56,076 bases of DNA from the NCBI GenBank assembly GCA_034430155.1, contig DAOUET010000022.1:1-56076 (forward strand), in the 5' to 3' direction. The stretch is from DAOUET01 sp034430155 (GTDB lineage Bacteria > Chloroflexota > Anaerolineae > Anaerolineales > UBA4823). Within the stretch, counting starts at the first letter, position 1; each line of letters opens with the position of its first letter. This document shows, piece by piece, positions 35,301-42,838 of the stretch. The position numbers and the translations under genes are program-made. The notes beneath the pieces were generated by a model. It searched no databases, was not told the DNA's origin, and saw only the letters and a program-made list of their open reading frames with translations.

Positions 35301-36348
35301 GCGGGTCGCAGGGCTCATTACTCGCGTTCGACCCCACCTGACTAAATCGGGTAAATCCATGGGATTTGTAACCATCGAGGACCTGCAAGGCACGATTGAG
35401 CTGGTGGTATTTCCCCGCATTTGGGAGCAATATGCAGATCTTATCCAGGCAGATAAGATTATTTTAGTCGAAGGTCGTGTAGATGCCGAAAGCACTGAGC
35501 CAAAAGTGCTGGTCGATAGCATCACTACTGACCTTCAAGTGACTGCCTCGCTTGAATCAGATGCTCTTTTACCTCCTGGAGACTCACCCGGGCAGTCCTT
35601 TGGGGATTTAGAAAAAAGCGCTTTCGATGAAAACAATATTGAAGAGGAGCTGGACTTTATAGAAAGTGGGTTTGATGAGGATGAATCTGTCCCTGGCTCC
35701 TATGGGCTGCCCACCGGCTCATATGAGGGTATAGCCGAATCCCCGCAGGGGCAAAATAACCGGGCTGAAGAAGACTTGAGCAGCGACCTTCCCCCGGTAC
35801 CTGAGGCCTTCCCGCCAGAATGGGATTTAACCAGTGCGATTATCTCGGCGGTGGCTGAACCAGAGATCGCCAAAGCCCTGGCCGAAGCAGCTTCTAACCT
35901 CGAGTCTGATCCGAATGCCACATCCATCACAGGTGATGAAGGCCAAGTCGAAGCGGGGCTTCCAATGGAGGTCTCCTCAGGTTTGGCGGCCTCTTCTGCC
36001 ATTGATTTAAATGAGGAGGAAGTCCTCCCGGGTTCAGCCATTCCGTTGCCCCCTTATCTCGTCTCGCCACTCACTTCGGCTGACGGAGAACCCATCCAAA
36101 TGATAACGATTGTGTTGCGCCCATCGGGGGATGTCGTGCGCGATAATCTCCGTATCAGACAAATCTACGGGACGCTGATTGCCTATCCTGGCAGAGATCG
36201 TTTCGCCTTTCAGGTTTTCGAGAGCGGTCGCGGTTATCTGATTGAATTCCCGAACTTCACGACTGGTATGTGCCAGGAGTTGATCAATCGTTTGAGGGCT
36301 TTCGTCTTCCCTGAAAATCTGCGGGTTGAGCCGATCACGTTCCAGTGA
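32341..36348 (+). CDS. dnaE: DNA polymerase III alpha subunit
   Basis: 1335 residues, longer than the usual 1100-1200. The N-terminal PHP domain has an intact HLHVHSEYS and LTDHGTMFG, so a metal-dependent proofreading phosphoesterase could be active. Pol III catalytic Asp residues: PDIDLDF (about 396-402) and LLKVDFLGL (about 559). The helix-hairpin-helix region is at about 830-900, and an OB-fold at about 985-1060 (RVAGLITRVRPH). An acidic, low-complexity linker (about 1080-1240) then leads to an extra C-terminal domain (about 1255-1335, MITIVLRPSGDVVRDN and GRDRFAFQVFESGRG). That last part may be a protein-binding module. The stop codon abuts the stop of the convergent loader gene. Confidence 0.95.
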   Translation: MSFVHLHVHSEYSLLDGFCNIKKLVKRAKEMHMPALALTDHGTMFGVIDFYNAATRAGIKPIIGVEAYLASRGMQERDAQLDKKSSHLLLLAENQTGYQNLLKIASAAQLQGFYYFPRTDHEFLAQHAEGLICTSGCMSAEIPRLIRAGNLEKARRQIDWYYQVFGPDHFFLELQEHDINELKQINKHLIDLGKRYQAHFVATNDVHYINHGDARFQDILLAIQTGCVLSDPNRMRMSDDSFYLRSPQEMSTIFSELPEAISNTLLIAERCEVDLSFKGYHLPQFDVPEGKTAQPYLRELCAAGLKKRYGSRADDPQISARLDYELGIIHQMGFDTYFLIVWDLCRYAREMDIWYNARGSAAGSIVAYTLGITLVDPIEHGLIFERFLNPGRISMPDIDLDFRDDRRAEMLQYTANRYGDDKVAQIITFGTLGARAAIRDVGRVLDIPLSEVDRAAKLIPNIPGKPVNIRQALEEVPEFKNLYQSTPYYRQLIDTASEMEGVVRSAGTHAAGVIITDKPIIEYLPLHRPTGSSAEDSPVKTVTQFEMNVLDSLGLLKVDFLGLATLTIMARACDLIKARHGVKLDLSNIPVDDPATYELLGRGETAGVFQVEGAGMRRWLMKMKPKELANVIAMVALFRPGPMDFIPGYIRRMHNEEAVQYSHPALESIFKETYGYPVYQEQLMFAVMELAGYTATESDDLRKAVAKKQKEKLHKHRQKFISGAMERQISEETASAIFDDWEEFARYGFNKAHAADYGVIAVQTAYLKAHYPVEYMTAVLSVNQNDTDKVALYVADCRRMAIAVEPPDVNISGYDFTIEDRPEGSAAIRFGLGAVKNVGHGPVDAILEGRAERPFIDINDFAHRVDLRQVSKRPLECLVRVGALDGFGPRPALLQALDQVVSVSASHFRAVEMGQMSLFGAHSGVIEGIKLPKTTVEIPRREQLNWERELIGLYVSDHPLNPFLDVLTETVTHFSGQLSESGERERVRVAGLITRVRPHLTKSGKSMGFVTIEDLQGTIELVVFPRIWEQYADLIQADKIILVEGRVDAESTEPKVLVDSITTDLQVTASLESDALLPPGDSPGQSFGDLEKSAFDENNIEEELDFIESGFDEDESVPGSYGLPTGSYEGIAESPQGQNNRAEEDLSSDLPPVPEAFPPEWDLTSAIISAVAEPEIAKALAEAASNLESDPNATSITGDEGQVEAGLPMEVSSGLAASSAIDLNEEEVLPGSAIPLPPYLVSPLTSADGEPIQMITIVLRPSGDVVRDNLRIRQIYGTLIAYPGRDRFAFQVFESGRGYLIEFPNFTTGMCQELINRLRAFVFPENLRVEPITFQ

Positions 36349-37764
36349 TCAGCGCTGGCGTTTGCGTTTGGGGGGTGGAGTGCCGCGGTATGCTGGAGCA
36401 GTGATGCCGTAGATCGTGCATATGCGTCGGTCTAGCATGCGGCTACGAAGGCGGGCGTCGATTTCATCGAGCGTGTCTGCGGTGGTGATGACGGTTGGCA
36501 ATTCGGCATTGTAGCGGTAATTGAACAGCTGGTATAGCTTCTCCCGCGCCCAGGGGGTCGTGGATTGGGTGCCAAGATCATCGAGTATCAGCAGAGGAGA
36601 GTTGCGGATGTCTTTAAAGCGCCGATCATAACTAATACTGCTCTCGGGGTTAAAGGTGGCGCGCAGGTGATCTAACAAATCAGGGACAACCTCAAACCTT
36701 TGGGGCAACCCGAGGTCTTTCCGAAAATTGGCAATGGCGGCTGCTAGATGAGTCTTGCCGCAGCCATAAGTACCACTGAAGACCAGCCAACCTTGGGGAT
36801 GCTCAGCGAACTCTCGGGCAATCTTGAAGGCCTTCTCCAGGCTTTTCAAATCCTCATCGCCTAGCCCCTCGCCGTGCCGCAGGTCGAAATTGAGAAATGT
36901 CAAGTTATGTAGCAGATCCAGCGGAGAGGATTCGCTGAACTCGGTGCCTCGCACTGGCTGCCGGTAATCGTCGGCGTTGATCTCGATCTTGGTCACCAGC
37001 TCCGGATCCACTAGGCGTGAGCGAATCCGCCCTTCAATCTCTTCCAGCGGGGTATTGGTCGTGACCATCAAGGGCAAGCGGTTTATATAGCGGTGATTTA
37101 GGATCTGAAACATTTTTTCCTGCGCCCAGGCAGTTGCGTTCTGGGTGCCGAAATCGTCCAAGATCAGCAAAGGGGCCTGCCGGATTTCTTCAAACCTTTC
37201 CTCAAAAGTCGCCTCCAGATCGTGGTAAGCAAAGCGTAGGGTGTCTAGCAGGTCGGGAACGGTGATAAACAGGGTCGATACACCTATACTCACGGCGAAA
37301 TTAGCCACCGCAGCTGCCAGATGGGTCTTGCCGCAGCCGTAAGGGCCGTGCAGGAGCAGCCAACCCTTTAAGGTTTCTGCGAACTGGCGGGAGTGGTTAT
37401 AGGCTTGTTCTAATGAATCGGCTTGTAAAGGAGGCAGGCCAATACGACCGCGCGGGTTGAAGTTCTCAAAAGTAAGATGGCGTAATTCATGCAGGTTGCT
37501 GAGCGCAAACAGCCTCTGGCGTACTTGCTGGCTGACTTGATTATGGCGGCAGGTGCAGATTTGTACCTTGCCAAAATCAGGATGTCCAATGGGCACATCT
37601 ATCCGCAGGTATCCCAAGCCTCCACAATGAGGACACTGTGGGTCGCCTAGTAAATCGTTCTGGTGGAGGTCTGCATGGTTTTCAGTGTTCGATGAAGTCG
37701 GAGAACTCGCCTTCGACGTAGCGGCGGCGATCCTTTTCAGTGTCTCGTCGATCTTCTCGGTCAT
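36349..37764 (-). CDS. DnaC/DnaI-like helicase loader with two AAA+ domains
   Basis: 471 residues, about twice a normal DnaC/IstB-type loader. A zinc-binding segment (CPHCGGLGY, then CTC, about 44-75) precedes AAA+ domain 1 (about 95-265: Walker A GPYGCGKTH, Walker B LLILDDFGTQ, sensor MVTTNTP, Arg-rich RIRSRL). AAA+ domain 2 (about 285-460) has Walker A GTYGCGKTH, Walker B LLILDDLGTQ, VITTADT and RLRSRM. Both ATP sites look intact. It would load the DnaB helicase at 38398. The start is well supported by AAGGAGG 6-8 nt before the ATG, although that places the first 83 nt inside the dnaD-like gene. It is the last gene of the dnaB-dnaD-dnaC unit. Confidence 0.88.
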   Translation of the reverse strand: MTEKIDETLKRIAAATSKASSPTSSNTENHADLHQNDLLGDPQCPHCGGLGYLRIDVPIGHPDFGKVQICTCRHNQVSQQVRQRLFALSNLHELRHLTFENFNPRGRIGLPPLQADSLEQAYNHSRQFAETLKGWLLLHGPYGCGKTHLAAAVANFAVSIGVSTLFITVPDLLDTLRFAYHDLEATFEERFEEIRQAPLLILDDFGTQNATAWAQEKMFQILNHRYINRLPLMVTTNTPLEEIEGRIRSRLVDPELVTKIEINADDYRQPVRGTEFSESSPLDLLHNLTFLNFDLRHGEGLGDEDLKSLEKAFKIAREFAEHPQGWLVFSGTYGCGKTHLAAAIANFRKDLGLPQRFEVVPDLLDHLRATFNPESSISYDRRFKDIRNSPLLILDDLGTQSTTPWAREKLYQLFNYRYNAELPTVITTADTLDEIDARLRSRMLDRRICTIYGITAPAYRGTPPPKRKRQR

Positions 37765-38389
37765 AGCGTCCTCCTTCTTGCCACCTTCTCAGTATCGCTT
37801 CGACATAACTCCAGCGGCGCACGTTATTTTCAACTGCCAGACGAACGGCGTCCTCAAGCCAACGGGCTGGATAGGTGTTTTCTGCTTCGCGCAGAGTTTC
37901 GGCGATCATCGGGGTGAGCAGCCCGATATGCTCTTCATAAAGTCGAAAGATGTTGGGCTGTTCCTGGATGAAGTCTAGAGGAGTCAGTGGATCGCCAGTT
38001 GAGCGCCATTCTCCACGGGCGATCGCCTGAACAGCTGCCCGTCCTTTTGGGGAGTTGAGGAAGTAAAAGATCTCTTGGCTACCTTCCATCTCCAGGTTCG
38101 CTTTCAGAAGCGAACCGCGCTTCACGCAGTGTTCCAAAGCCTCATCCAGCTGCGCTTCAGCATCTTTGGGGTTTTCATTTAAGCCCCGCATGAAAGCTGG
38201 GTCTTCAAGGAAATTCGCTCGTCGCAGGTAGCGAAAGGTCCCTTCCATCTGGTTGAACCGCCAGAGTACGTAGATGGTGACCTTGAGCTCGCCCAGGTGG
38301 TCAATTTCCGGCAACAGTTCGCTGAAAAAAGGCTCGGGGATGGAGGTGAAGCGCACTTTGCCTTCGGGGAAACCTCTGAAAGTGTTCAT
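37682..38389 (-). CDS. DnaD-domain primosome protein
   Basis: 235 residues. The C-terminal half has the DnaD/DnaB2 pattern (FRLYEEHIGLLTPMIAETL, then YPARWLEDAVRLAVENN and RRWSYVEAILRRW, about 145-205). The YxxxIxxxW-like motif is represented by WSYVEAILRRW. The N-terminal part (about 1-110) looks like a winged-helix domain (IPEPFFSELLPEIDHLGELKVTIYVLWRF). DnaD helps remodel origin DNA and recruit the helicase loader. The charged tail (about 208-235) is encoded in DNA that also holds the ribosome binding site and first codons of the loader gene. It starts 8 nt after dnaB. Confidence 0.85.
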   Translation of the reverse strand: MNTFRGFPEGKVRFTSIPEPFFSELLPEIDHLGELKVTIYVLWRFNQMEGTFRYLRRANFLEDPAFMRGLNENPKDAEAQLDEALEHCVKRGSLLKANLEMEGSQEIFYFLNSPKGRAAVQAIARGEWRSTGDPLTPLDFIQEQPNIFRLYEEHIGLLTPMIAETLREAENTYPARWLEDAVRLAVENNVRRWSYVEAILRRWQEGGRYDREDRRDTEKDRRRYVEGEFSDFIEH

Positions 38390-38397
38390 GACATTGG

Positions 38398-39777
38398 TTA
38401 CGCCATTTGCGAGAGGTCTACTCTGCGCGTAGCAGCGTTTTCGAACTTGGCCAGGTTGCTACGAAAAATCAGCTCGATGTTGCCGGTTGGCCCGTTGCGA
38501 TGCTTGGCAATTTTGATGGCGGCGATGTTTTGTTTAAGGCTATCTTTTTCGTAGAGATCGGGACGGTGAATGAACATCACCACGTCGGAATCCTGTTCAA
38601 GAGAACCGGATTCACGCAAGTCTGAAAGCTGCGGTTCTTTATCCGCACGTTGCTCGATGGCGCGTGAGAGCTGCGCTGCAGCCATAACCGGGACGTTTAA
38701 CTCGCGTGCCAGCATTTTGAGATTGCGAGAGATGTAGGAGACCTCCTGTACTCGGTTTTCAATGCGAATACCGCCGCTCATCAGTTGCAGGTAATCCACT
38801 AAGATCAAATCCAGGCGAAACTCCATATGCAGTCGCCGGCATTTAGTGCGCAATTGTAGTGGGGTCAAACCAGGTGTGTCGTCGAGGAAAATACGGGTAT
38901 CCGATAGCACTTCGATGGCATGGGCGAACAATGGCCATTCATCTTCATTAAGTTGACCGGTTCGCAGGTGGTGGGTGTCGATACCAGTCTCTTGAGCGAT
39001 CAGGCGTTGCGCCAGCTGTTCGTTAGCCATCTCCAGAGAGAAAATCGCCACATGCTTTTTGTGGATCTGGGCTGCGTTCTTGGCAGAAGAGATTAAGAAA
39101 GCAGTTTTGCCCGTACCCGGGCGACCGGCGATAATCAGAAAATCCGATGGTTGCATGCCTCCCAGTAAGCGGTCTAAATCGATAAAACCACTGGGAACGC
39201 CGAAGGTGTCTTCACCCCTGCGCATTAATTGGTCGATGCGGTCGTAATAGTCGCTCAACACTTGCTGTATGGGCTGCAGGTCGCGTGTCAAGCGCCGTTC
39301 GCTAACACCAAAAATAGCCTTCTCAGCCTCGTTCATAATCTCATCGATGCCAGTTGCTTCCTTGTAAGCCAGTTTGGCGATCGAATTGGCGGCTTCCAGC
39401 ATGCGACGGCGCACTGCACTTTCTTCTATCAGGTGACCGTAAGCCTCGGCGTGCAAAGAAGTTGGCACGTTATTGATCAGGGCAGTCAAATAAGCCGGTC
39501 CGCCGATTTCGGACAATTGCCCATTTTGATCCAGTTCCTCCGCTACGGTGAGAAAATCGATCGGTATGCGTTTTTCGTGTAAGTGGGTGAATGCCTGCCA
39601 GATCCAACGGTGCCGGTGTATGTAGAAATCTTCATCTTGCAGGAATTGAGCGACGTCATAATATGCCTCGGGGTTGATGAGGACGGCGCCGAGCACAGCC
39701 TCTTCAGCTTCTCGGCTATTGGGCACCACTTGCGGGCTGGGAGTGGTGCTGATTTCGGGTTGGGAAATGTCGCTCAT
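38398..39777 (-). CDS. dnaB: Replicative DNA helicase
   Basis: 459 residues from the ATG at 39777 (MSDISQPE). A TTG at 39825 would add 16 residues and cannot be excluded; neither has a clear Shine-Dalgarno. The N-terminal domain begins NSREAEEAVLGAVL. The RecA-like C-terminal domain has Walker A IIAGRPGTGKTA (about 205-216), FSLEMANEQLAQRLIAQ, Walker B LILVDYLQLM (about 320-330), and SRAIEQRADKEPQLSDLRESGSLEQDSDVV. It unwinds the fork as a hexamer. It is first in an operon with the dnaD- and dnaC-like genes. Confidence 0.95.
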   Translation of the reverse strand: MSDISQPEISTTPSPQVVPNSREAEEAVLGAVLINPEAYYDVAQFLQDEDFYIHRHRWIWQAFTHLHEKRIPIDFLTVAEELDQNGQLSEIGGPAYLTALINNVPTSLHAEAYGHLIEESAVRRRMLEAANSIAKLAYKEATGIDEIMNEAEKAIFGVSERRLTRDLQPIQQVLSDYYDRIDQLMRRGEDTFGVPSGFIDLDRLLGGMQPSDFLIIAGRPGTGKTAFLISSAKNAAQIHKKHVAIFSLEMANEQLAQRLIAQETGIDTHHLRTGQLNEDEWPLFAHAIEVLSDTRIFLDDTPGLTPLQLRTKCRRLHMEFRLDLILVDYLQLMSGGIRIENRVQEVSYISRNLKMLARELNVPVMAAAQLSRAIEQRADKEPQLSDLRESGSLEQDSDVVMFIHRPDLYEKDSLKQNIAAIKIAKHRNGPTGNIELIFRSNLAKFENAATRRVDLSQMA

Positions 39778-39848
39778 TATCAAATTTGGTGCTATTGATG
39801 GTGGTTGGTCTTGCTCCTGGGTCAATCGCAGGCTGGTCCTGGTGGATT

Positions 39849-39896
39849 AAAAAAACGGGGTCGCTGGCTTTGGGAAAAACCCTGGCGCACCCCGTT
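39849..39896 (-). terminator. Terminator after the DUF151 gene
   Basis: On the minus strand a stem AACGGGGT / ACCCCGTT (39889-39896 and 39854-39861) with further inner pairing (GCGCCAGGG region) runs into TTTTTTAA. It lies about 20 nt after the stop codon at 39917 and about 70 nt before the dnaB start. Confidence 0.85.
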
Positions 39897-39916
39897 GGAT
39901 CTAGCGTGCGGCCAGG

Positions 39917-40504
39917 CTACTCATTTTTATCATTGTCGTCTTCTTCGTCCTCACCTTCATCGCCTTCATTTTCGTCATCATCTTCTACTTCTTCGTCATC
40001 AATCTCTAGCCCTTCGAGAAAGTTTTCGAATACAGAAAGCCGCTCGGGGCTGCTTTCGATCTCCTCAACAGCCTGTTCTTCTTCTTGTAAATTCTCCTCC
40101 GGAATGATGCCAGCCGTATCCAATACTGAACGAGAGACAAGTATAGGAACATGCGAGCGAACTGCTAACGCCAAAGCGTCAGACGGTCGTGAATCGATGT
40201 TTAACTTTTGACTATCTACTTCAACCACAATGTTGCCGTAGAATGTGTCTTCTCGTAAAGCTATTACTTCCACTTGCAATACCTGGGCGTTCAATTCTTT
40301 GAATATGTTCCTCAATAAATCATGGGTCAACGGTCGAGCTACCTCAACTTCCTGTAAAGCGATTGTGATGGCCTCTGCTTCGTAGATACCAATCCAAATG
40401 GGCAGATACCGTTCGGCATTCACCTCGCGCAGGATCACAATCCGCTGTTGGGACATCAAACTGACGCGGATGCTATCGATGACCACTTCTACCATGTCGG
40501 ACAT
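39917..40504 (-). CDS. Bifunctional nuclease family protein (DUF151)
   Basis: 195 residues. The BFN/DUF151 domain covers about 1-140: MVEVVIDSIRVSLMSQQRIVILRE, LPIWIGIYEAEAI, TFYGNIVV and SRPSDALALAVRSHVPI are all family motifs. A plant member has been reported to have nuclease activity; bacterial roles are poorly defined. The C-terminal tail (about 140-195) is almost wholly acidic (runs of E and D). GGAGG stands 6 nt before the ATG at 40504; a longer start from 40552 is rejected. It is a single gene ending at a strong terminator. Confidence 0.88.
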   Translation of the reverse strand: MSDMVEVVIDSIRVSLMSQQRIVILREVNAERYLPIWIGIYEAEAITIALQEVEVARPLTHDLLRNIFKELNAQVLQVEVIALREDTFYGNIVVEVDSQKLNIDSRPSDALALAVRSHVPILVSRSVLDTAGIIPEENLQEEEQAVEEIESSPERLSVFENFLEGLEIDDEEVEDDDENEGDEGEDEEDDNDKNE

Positions 40505-40567
40505 GGAAGCCTCCAAACCGAAGGGTTTCCGCTTCGTTAATTGAATAATCAAAGTTAGCGACCAGCC

Positions 40568-40599
40568 TTAGAAATCCAACCTTTGATTGGGATTTCTAA
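40568..40599. repeat. Perfect inverted repeat upstream of the DUF151 gene
   Basis: TTAGAAATCC / GGATTTCTAA, a 10-bp perfect stem with a 12-nt loop and no T run. It is 64 nt upstream of the DUF151 start and may be an operator or an mRNA hairpin. Confidence 0.45.
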
Positions 40600-40682
40600 A
40601 TCGATCACAGGCGGGTCGCTGAGTGCAAAACCATGCTCTGAGTATTCTAACATGGGGAGGGCTAAGACGCAACGGCTGATCG

Positions 40683-41276
40683 CTCTCGACACTAAAAACC
40701 AAATTCGATCCAATCCCAATATTGCGAATCCTGGTCCAGGTGTCCCTTGATGAGTTCTCGGATGATATACTGGCACAGGCTGGCAGCTTGCCCCCATGTC
40801 TATCCTCCGCCACTTTCGACCTGGTTCCCTCGAACTGGCAGCCTAACGATATCGAAATCGAAGAAGATAACCTGACCTAGGTGATAGCCCGGTTCCATAA
40901 GACCAGAGAACGCTGGCCTGAGGCTGTCATGGTGGCGCACTTGCCTTTATCCGTCCAGACCCCTGAACTGGCTGTTGCCTGCTTGGGAGCCGGGGAGCCC
41001 GTTATCCACCTTTTCGGTGATGACATCGCCCAAGATCTGGATGGAAACGACCGGCCGCACTCCCTGCATCAGGTGCATAGCTGCCTGGTGCCTGCCGCCG
41101 TGCGAGACCGGGTTTGTCTGGTAACGAGTGGTGGCATTGCCGCGGATGAGCGCGTCACCAAAGCCATCGTTTGTGGAACAGGCCTGGTGGCGATTGGTTT
41201 TATCTTTGAGAATTTGGGGATGCACTCGATTGGGGAATTGGGTGGGCGCAGCCATCTGCTGGTTTATCTTTCGTGA
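40683..41276 (+). pseudogene. Remnant of an FMN-binding glutamate-synthase-like gene
   Basis: One frame gives RILVQVSLDEFSDDILAQAG, LPPCLSSATFDLVPSNWQP, then an in-frame TAG (40878-40880). It continues VMVAHLPLSVQTPELAVACL and DRVCLVTSGGIAADERVTKA with IVCGTGLVAIG. The SGGI...KAI-CG-x2-VAIG pattern is that of the TIM-barrel FMN domain of glutamate synthase and its relatives. A start codon and much of the roughly 500-residue domain are missing, so this is a decayed fragment. The assignment rests on recalled motifs, and another FMN-dependent TIM-barrel enzyme is possible. Confidence 0.55.
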
Positions 41277-41334
41277 TGTCCGTAATGAAATTTATCGGAA
41301 TTCATAAGCGCCATCATTAAAACAAAGGAGTTGC

Positions 41335-42273
41335 ATGAAATATCGAATTTGGGTTGCTCTCATTGCCGTTTATCTCGCTTGGGGTTCTACCTACCTGGCG
41401 ATCCGTTTTGCCGTCGAAACCATGCCCCCTTTCCTCATGGCAGCTAGCCGTTTTCTGGTGGCAGGCGCGATTTTATATCTATGGAGGCGATCGCAGGGAG
41501 ACCATCCCGCCACCAAACGAGAGTGGCTTTCAGCCGCTATCGTCGGTCTCTTATTGTTGGTGGGTGGTAACGGGAGCGTGGTTTGGGCAGAGCAACGCGT
41601 GGTCTCTGGGGTGGCAGCCCTGATAGTTGGCTCGGCGCCCTTGTGGATGGTGATCTTAGATGCTTTGCGCCCAAATGGGCGCTGGCCTTCGGGATGGGCT
41701 TTGTTGGGTGTGGCCTTCGGTTTCATTGGCATTGTGATTTTAATTGGACCCATACAGATTATCGGCTTACACGGCGATATTGACCCTATCGGAGCAGGAG
41801 TTTTGTTGCTGGCTGCCTTTTTGTGGGCAACTGGTTCGCTTTATAACCGGGACGCAAGATTGCCTGCCTCACCCCTACTGGGAACCAGTATGGAGATGTT
41901 GGTGGGAGGGGCAGGCTTGTTGGTCTTGGGCACACTTACCGGGGAATGGAGCCGCCTGTACTTGCCCGGAATTTCACTTAGGTCTCTTTTGGGGTTCGCC
42001 TATCTGATCGTTTTTGGCGCTTTGGTTGGTTTTGTGGCTTATACCTGGTTACTGCGCGTCGCCCCTACCACCTTGGTTTCCACCTACGCTTATGTTAATC
42101 CGCTGATCGCCATCTTCATGGGGAGCTTGTTAGCCGCTGAACCCTTGACGCCTCGTGTGCTGATTGCGGCGGTAACCATTGTCGGGTCTGTAGCTTTGAT
42201 TACTTTAACCCAGCCGTTCAAACCGAAAGCCGAGGTTGATTCAGGAGCGTTTGTCTCGCCAGGCTCCCAATAA
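41335..42273 (+). CDS. EamA/DMT-family transporter (YedA/RhaT-like)
   Basis: 312 residues with about ten hydrophobic helices arranged as two EamA halves (about 5-140 and 150-290). Typical features are AVYLAWGSTYLAIRFAVETMPPFLMA at the start, NGSVVWAEQRVVSG, and AYTWLLRVAPTTLVSTYAYVNPL-A in the second half. The family exports metabolites, amino acids or drugs from the cytoplasm using ion gradients; the substrate is unknown. AAAGGAG lies 5 nt before the ATG. The gene is intact, although both neighbours on the same strand are decayed. Confidence 0.9.
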   Translation: MKYRIWVALIAVYLAWGSTYLAIRFAVETMPPFLMAASRFLVAGAILYLWRRSQGDHPATKREWLSAAIVGLLLLVGGNGSVVWAEQRVVSGVAALIVGSAPLWMVILDALRPNGRWPSGWALLGVAFGFIGIVILIGPIQIIGLHGDIDPIGAGVLLLAAFLWATGSLYNRDARLPASPLLGTSMEMLVGGAGLLVLGTLTGEWSRLYLPGISLRSLLGFAYLIVFGALVGFVAYTWLLRVAPTTLVSTYAYVNPLIAIFMGSLLAAEPLTPRVLIAAVTIVGSVALITLTQPFKPKAEVDSGAFVSPGSQ

Positions 42274-42335
42274 ACCACAAGAAAATAATGAGTGGAACCT
42301 TTATTGATGGGCAGCTTTATTCGTAGGAGGCAACT

Positions 42336-42674
42336 ATGAGGAGCACCGAGGTAAAACCCATGCTTCAATCTCGGCGAGATCTGATGATGGCGTTGCTGCC
42401 TCAACCGGGCGCGGCCGAATCTGCCTAGGGCGGTTGGGGTGTGTTGGGATTCGCCGCCAACCTTCCCGTGGCTGGTCGTCATGTACTGGCCGTACCTCGT
42501 CAGATACACAATCGCGGCAATGACAAGGGTGGTGACAACCTTTTTTCGCTGGCTTCGGACGGCGACATCTATCTGCGGGATCCTCATCACCGGGTGAATG
42601 ATGAGCAGCTCAATGGCGGTGTATTTGTAGATTTACGCCCAGGCGATTGGGAGTTGATTGAGCCGTATCTGTGA
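42336..42674 (+). pseudogene. Remnant of a class II glutamine amidotransferase (glutamate-synthase-like) gene
   Basis: An AGGAGG site precedes an ATG at 42336, but after 30 codons an in-frame TAG (42426-42428) interrupts. The frame continues with GGWGVLGFAANLPVAGRHVL and QIHNRGNDKGG, which resembles the N-terminus of class II (Ntn) amidotransferase domains (GG-C-GV-GF-A, then HRG). The position expected to hold the catalytic Cys is Trp (TGG). Only about 110 codons remain. It probably belonged with the FMN-domain remnant at 40683-41276 as a split glutamate-synthase-like system. Confidence 0.55.
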
Positions 42675-42838
42675 GATAACCAACGCCTTCTGGGCATTCG
42701 TATTGAGGATCGGTTGACTGTATCTGGTGAACTTCTCTCGAAAGAGAGAGTCTACCGAAAAGTTGAGGTCAGGGAAGTAGGGGTTTTACGCGAAACTGAA
42801 AACCGATCAGGCATTTGCGGTTGTCTGGAGAGCTATCC

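Noticed and set aside
34639..35430. 263-codon antisense frame inside dnaE
   Set aside because: Opposite strand of a conserved polymerase region; no ribosome binding site or family motif.
39786..40211. Ser-rich plus-strand frame opposite the DUF151 acidic tail
   Set aside because: Product of reading the complement of GAA/GAT-rich codons.
40555..40813. Two overlapping minus-strand frames upstream of the DUF151 gene
   Set aside because: Two frames over the same DNA without motifs; antisense to the FMN-domain remnant.
42734..42749. TCTCTC-GAAA-GAGAGA hairpin
   Set aside because: Stable small hairpin without a T run between a remnant and a convergent gene; no supported role.
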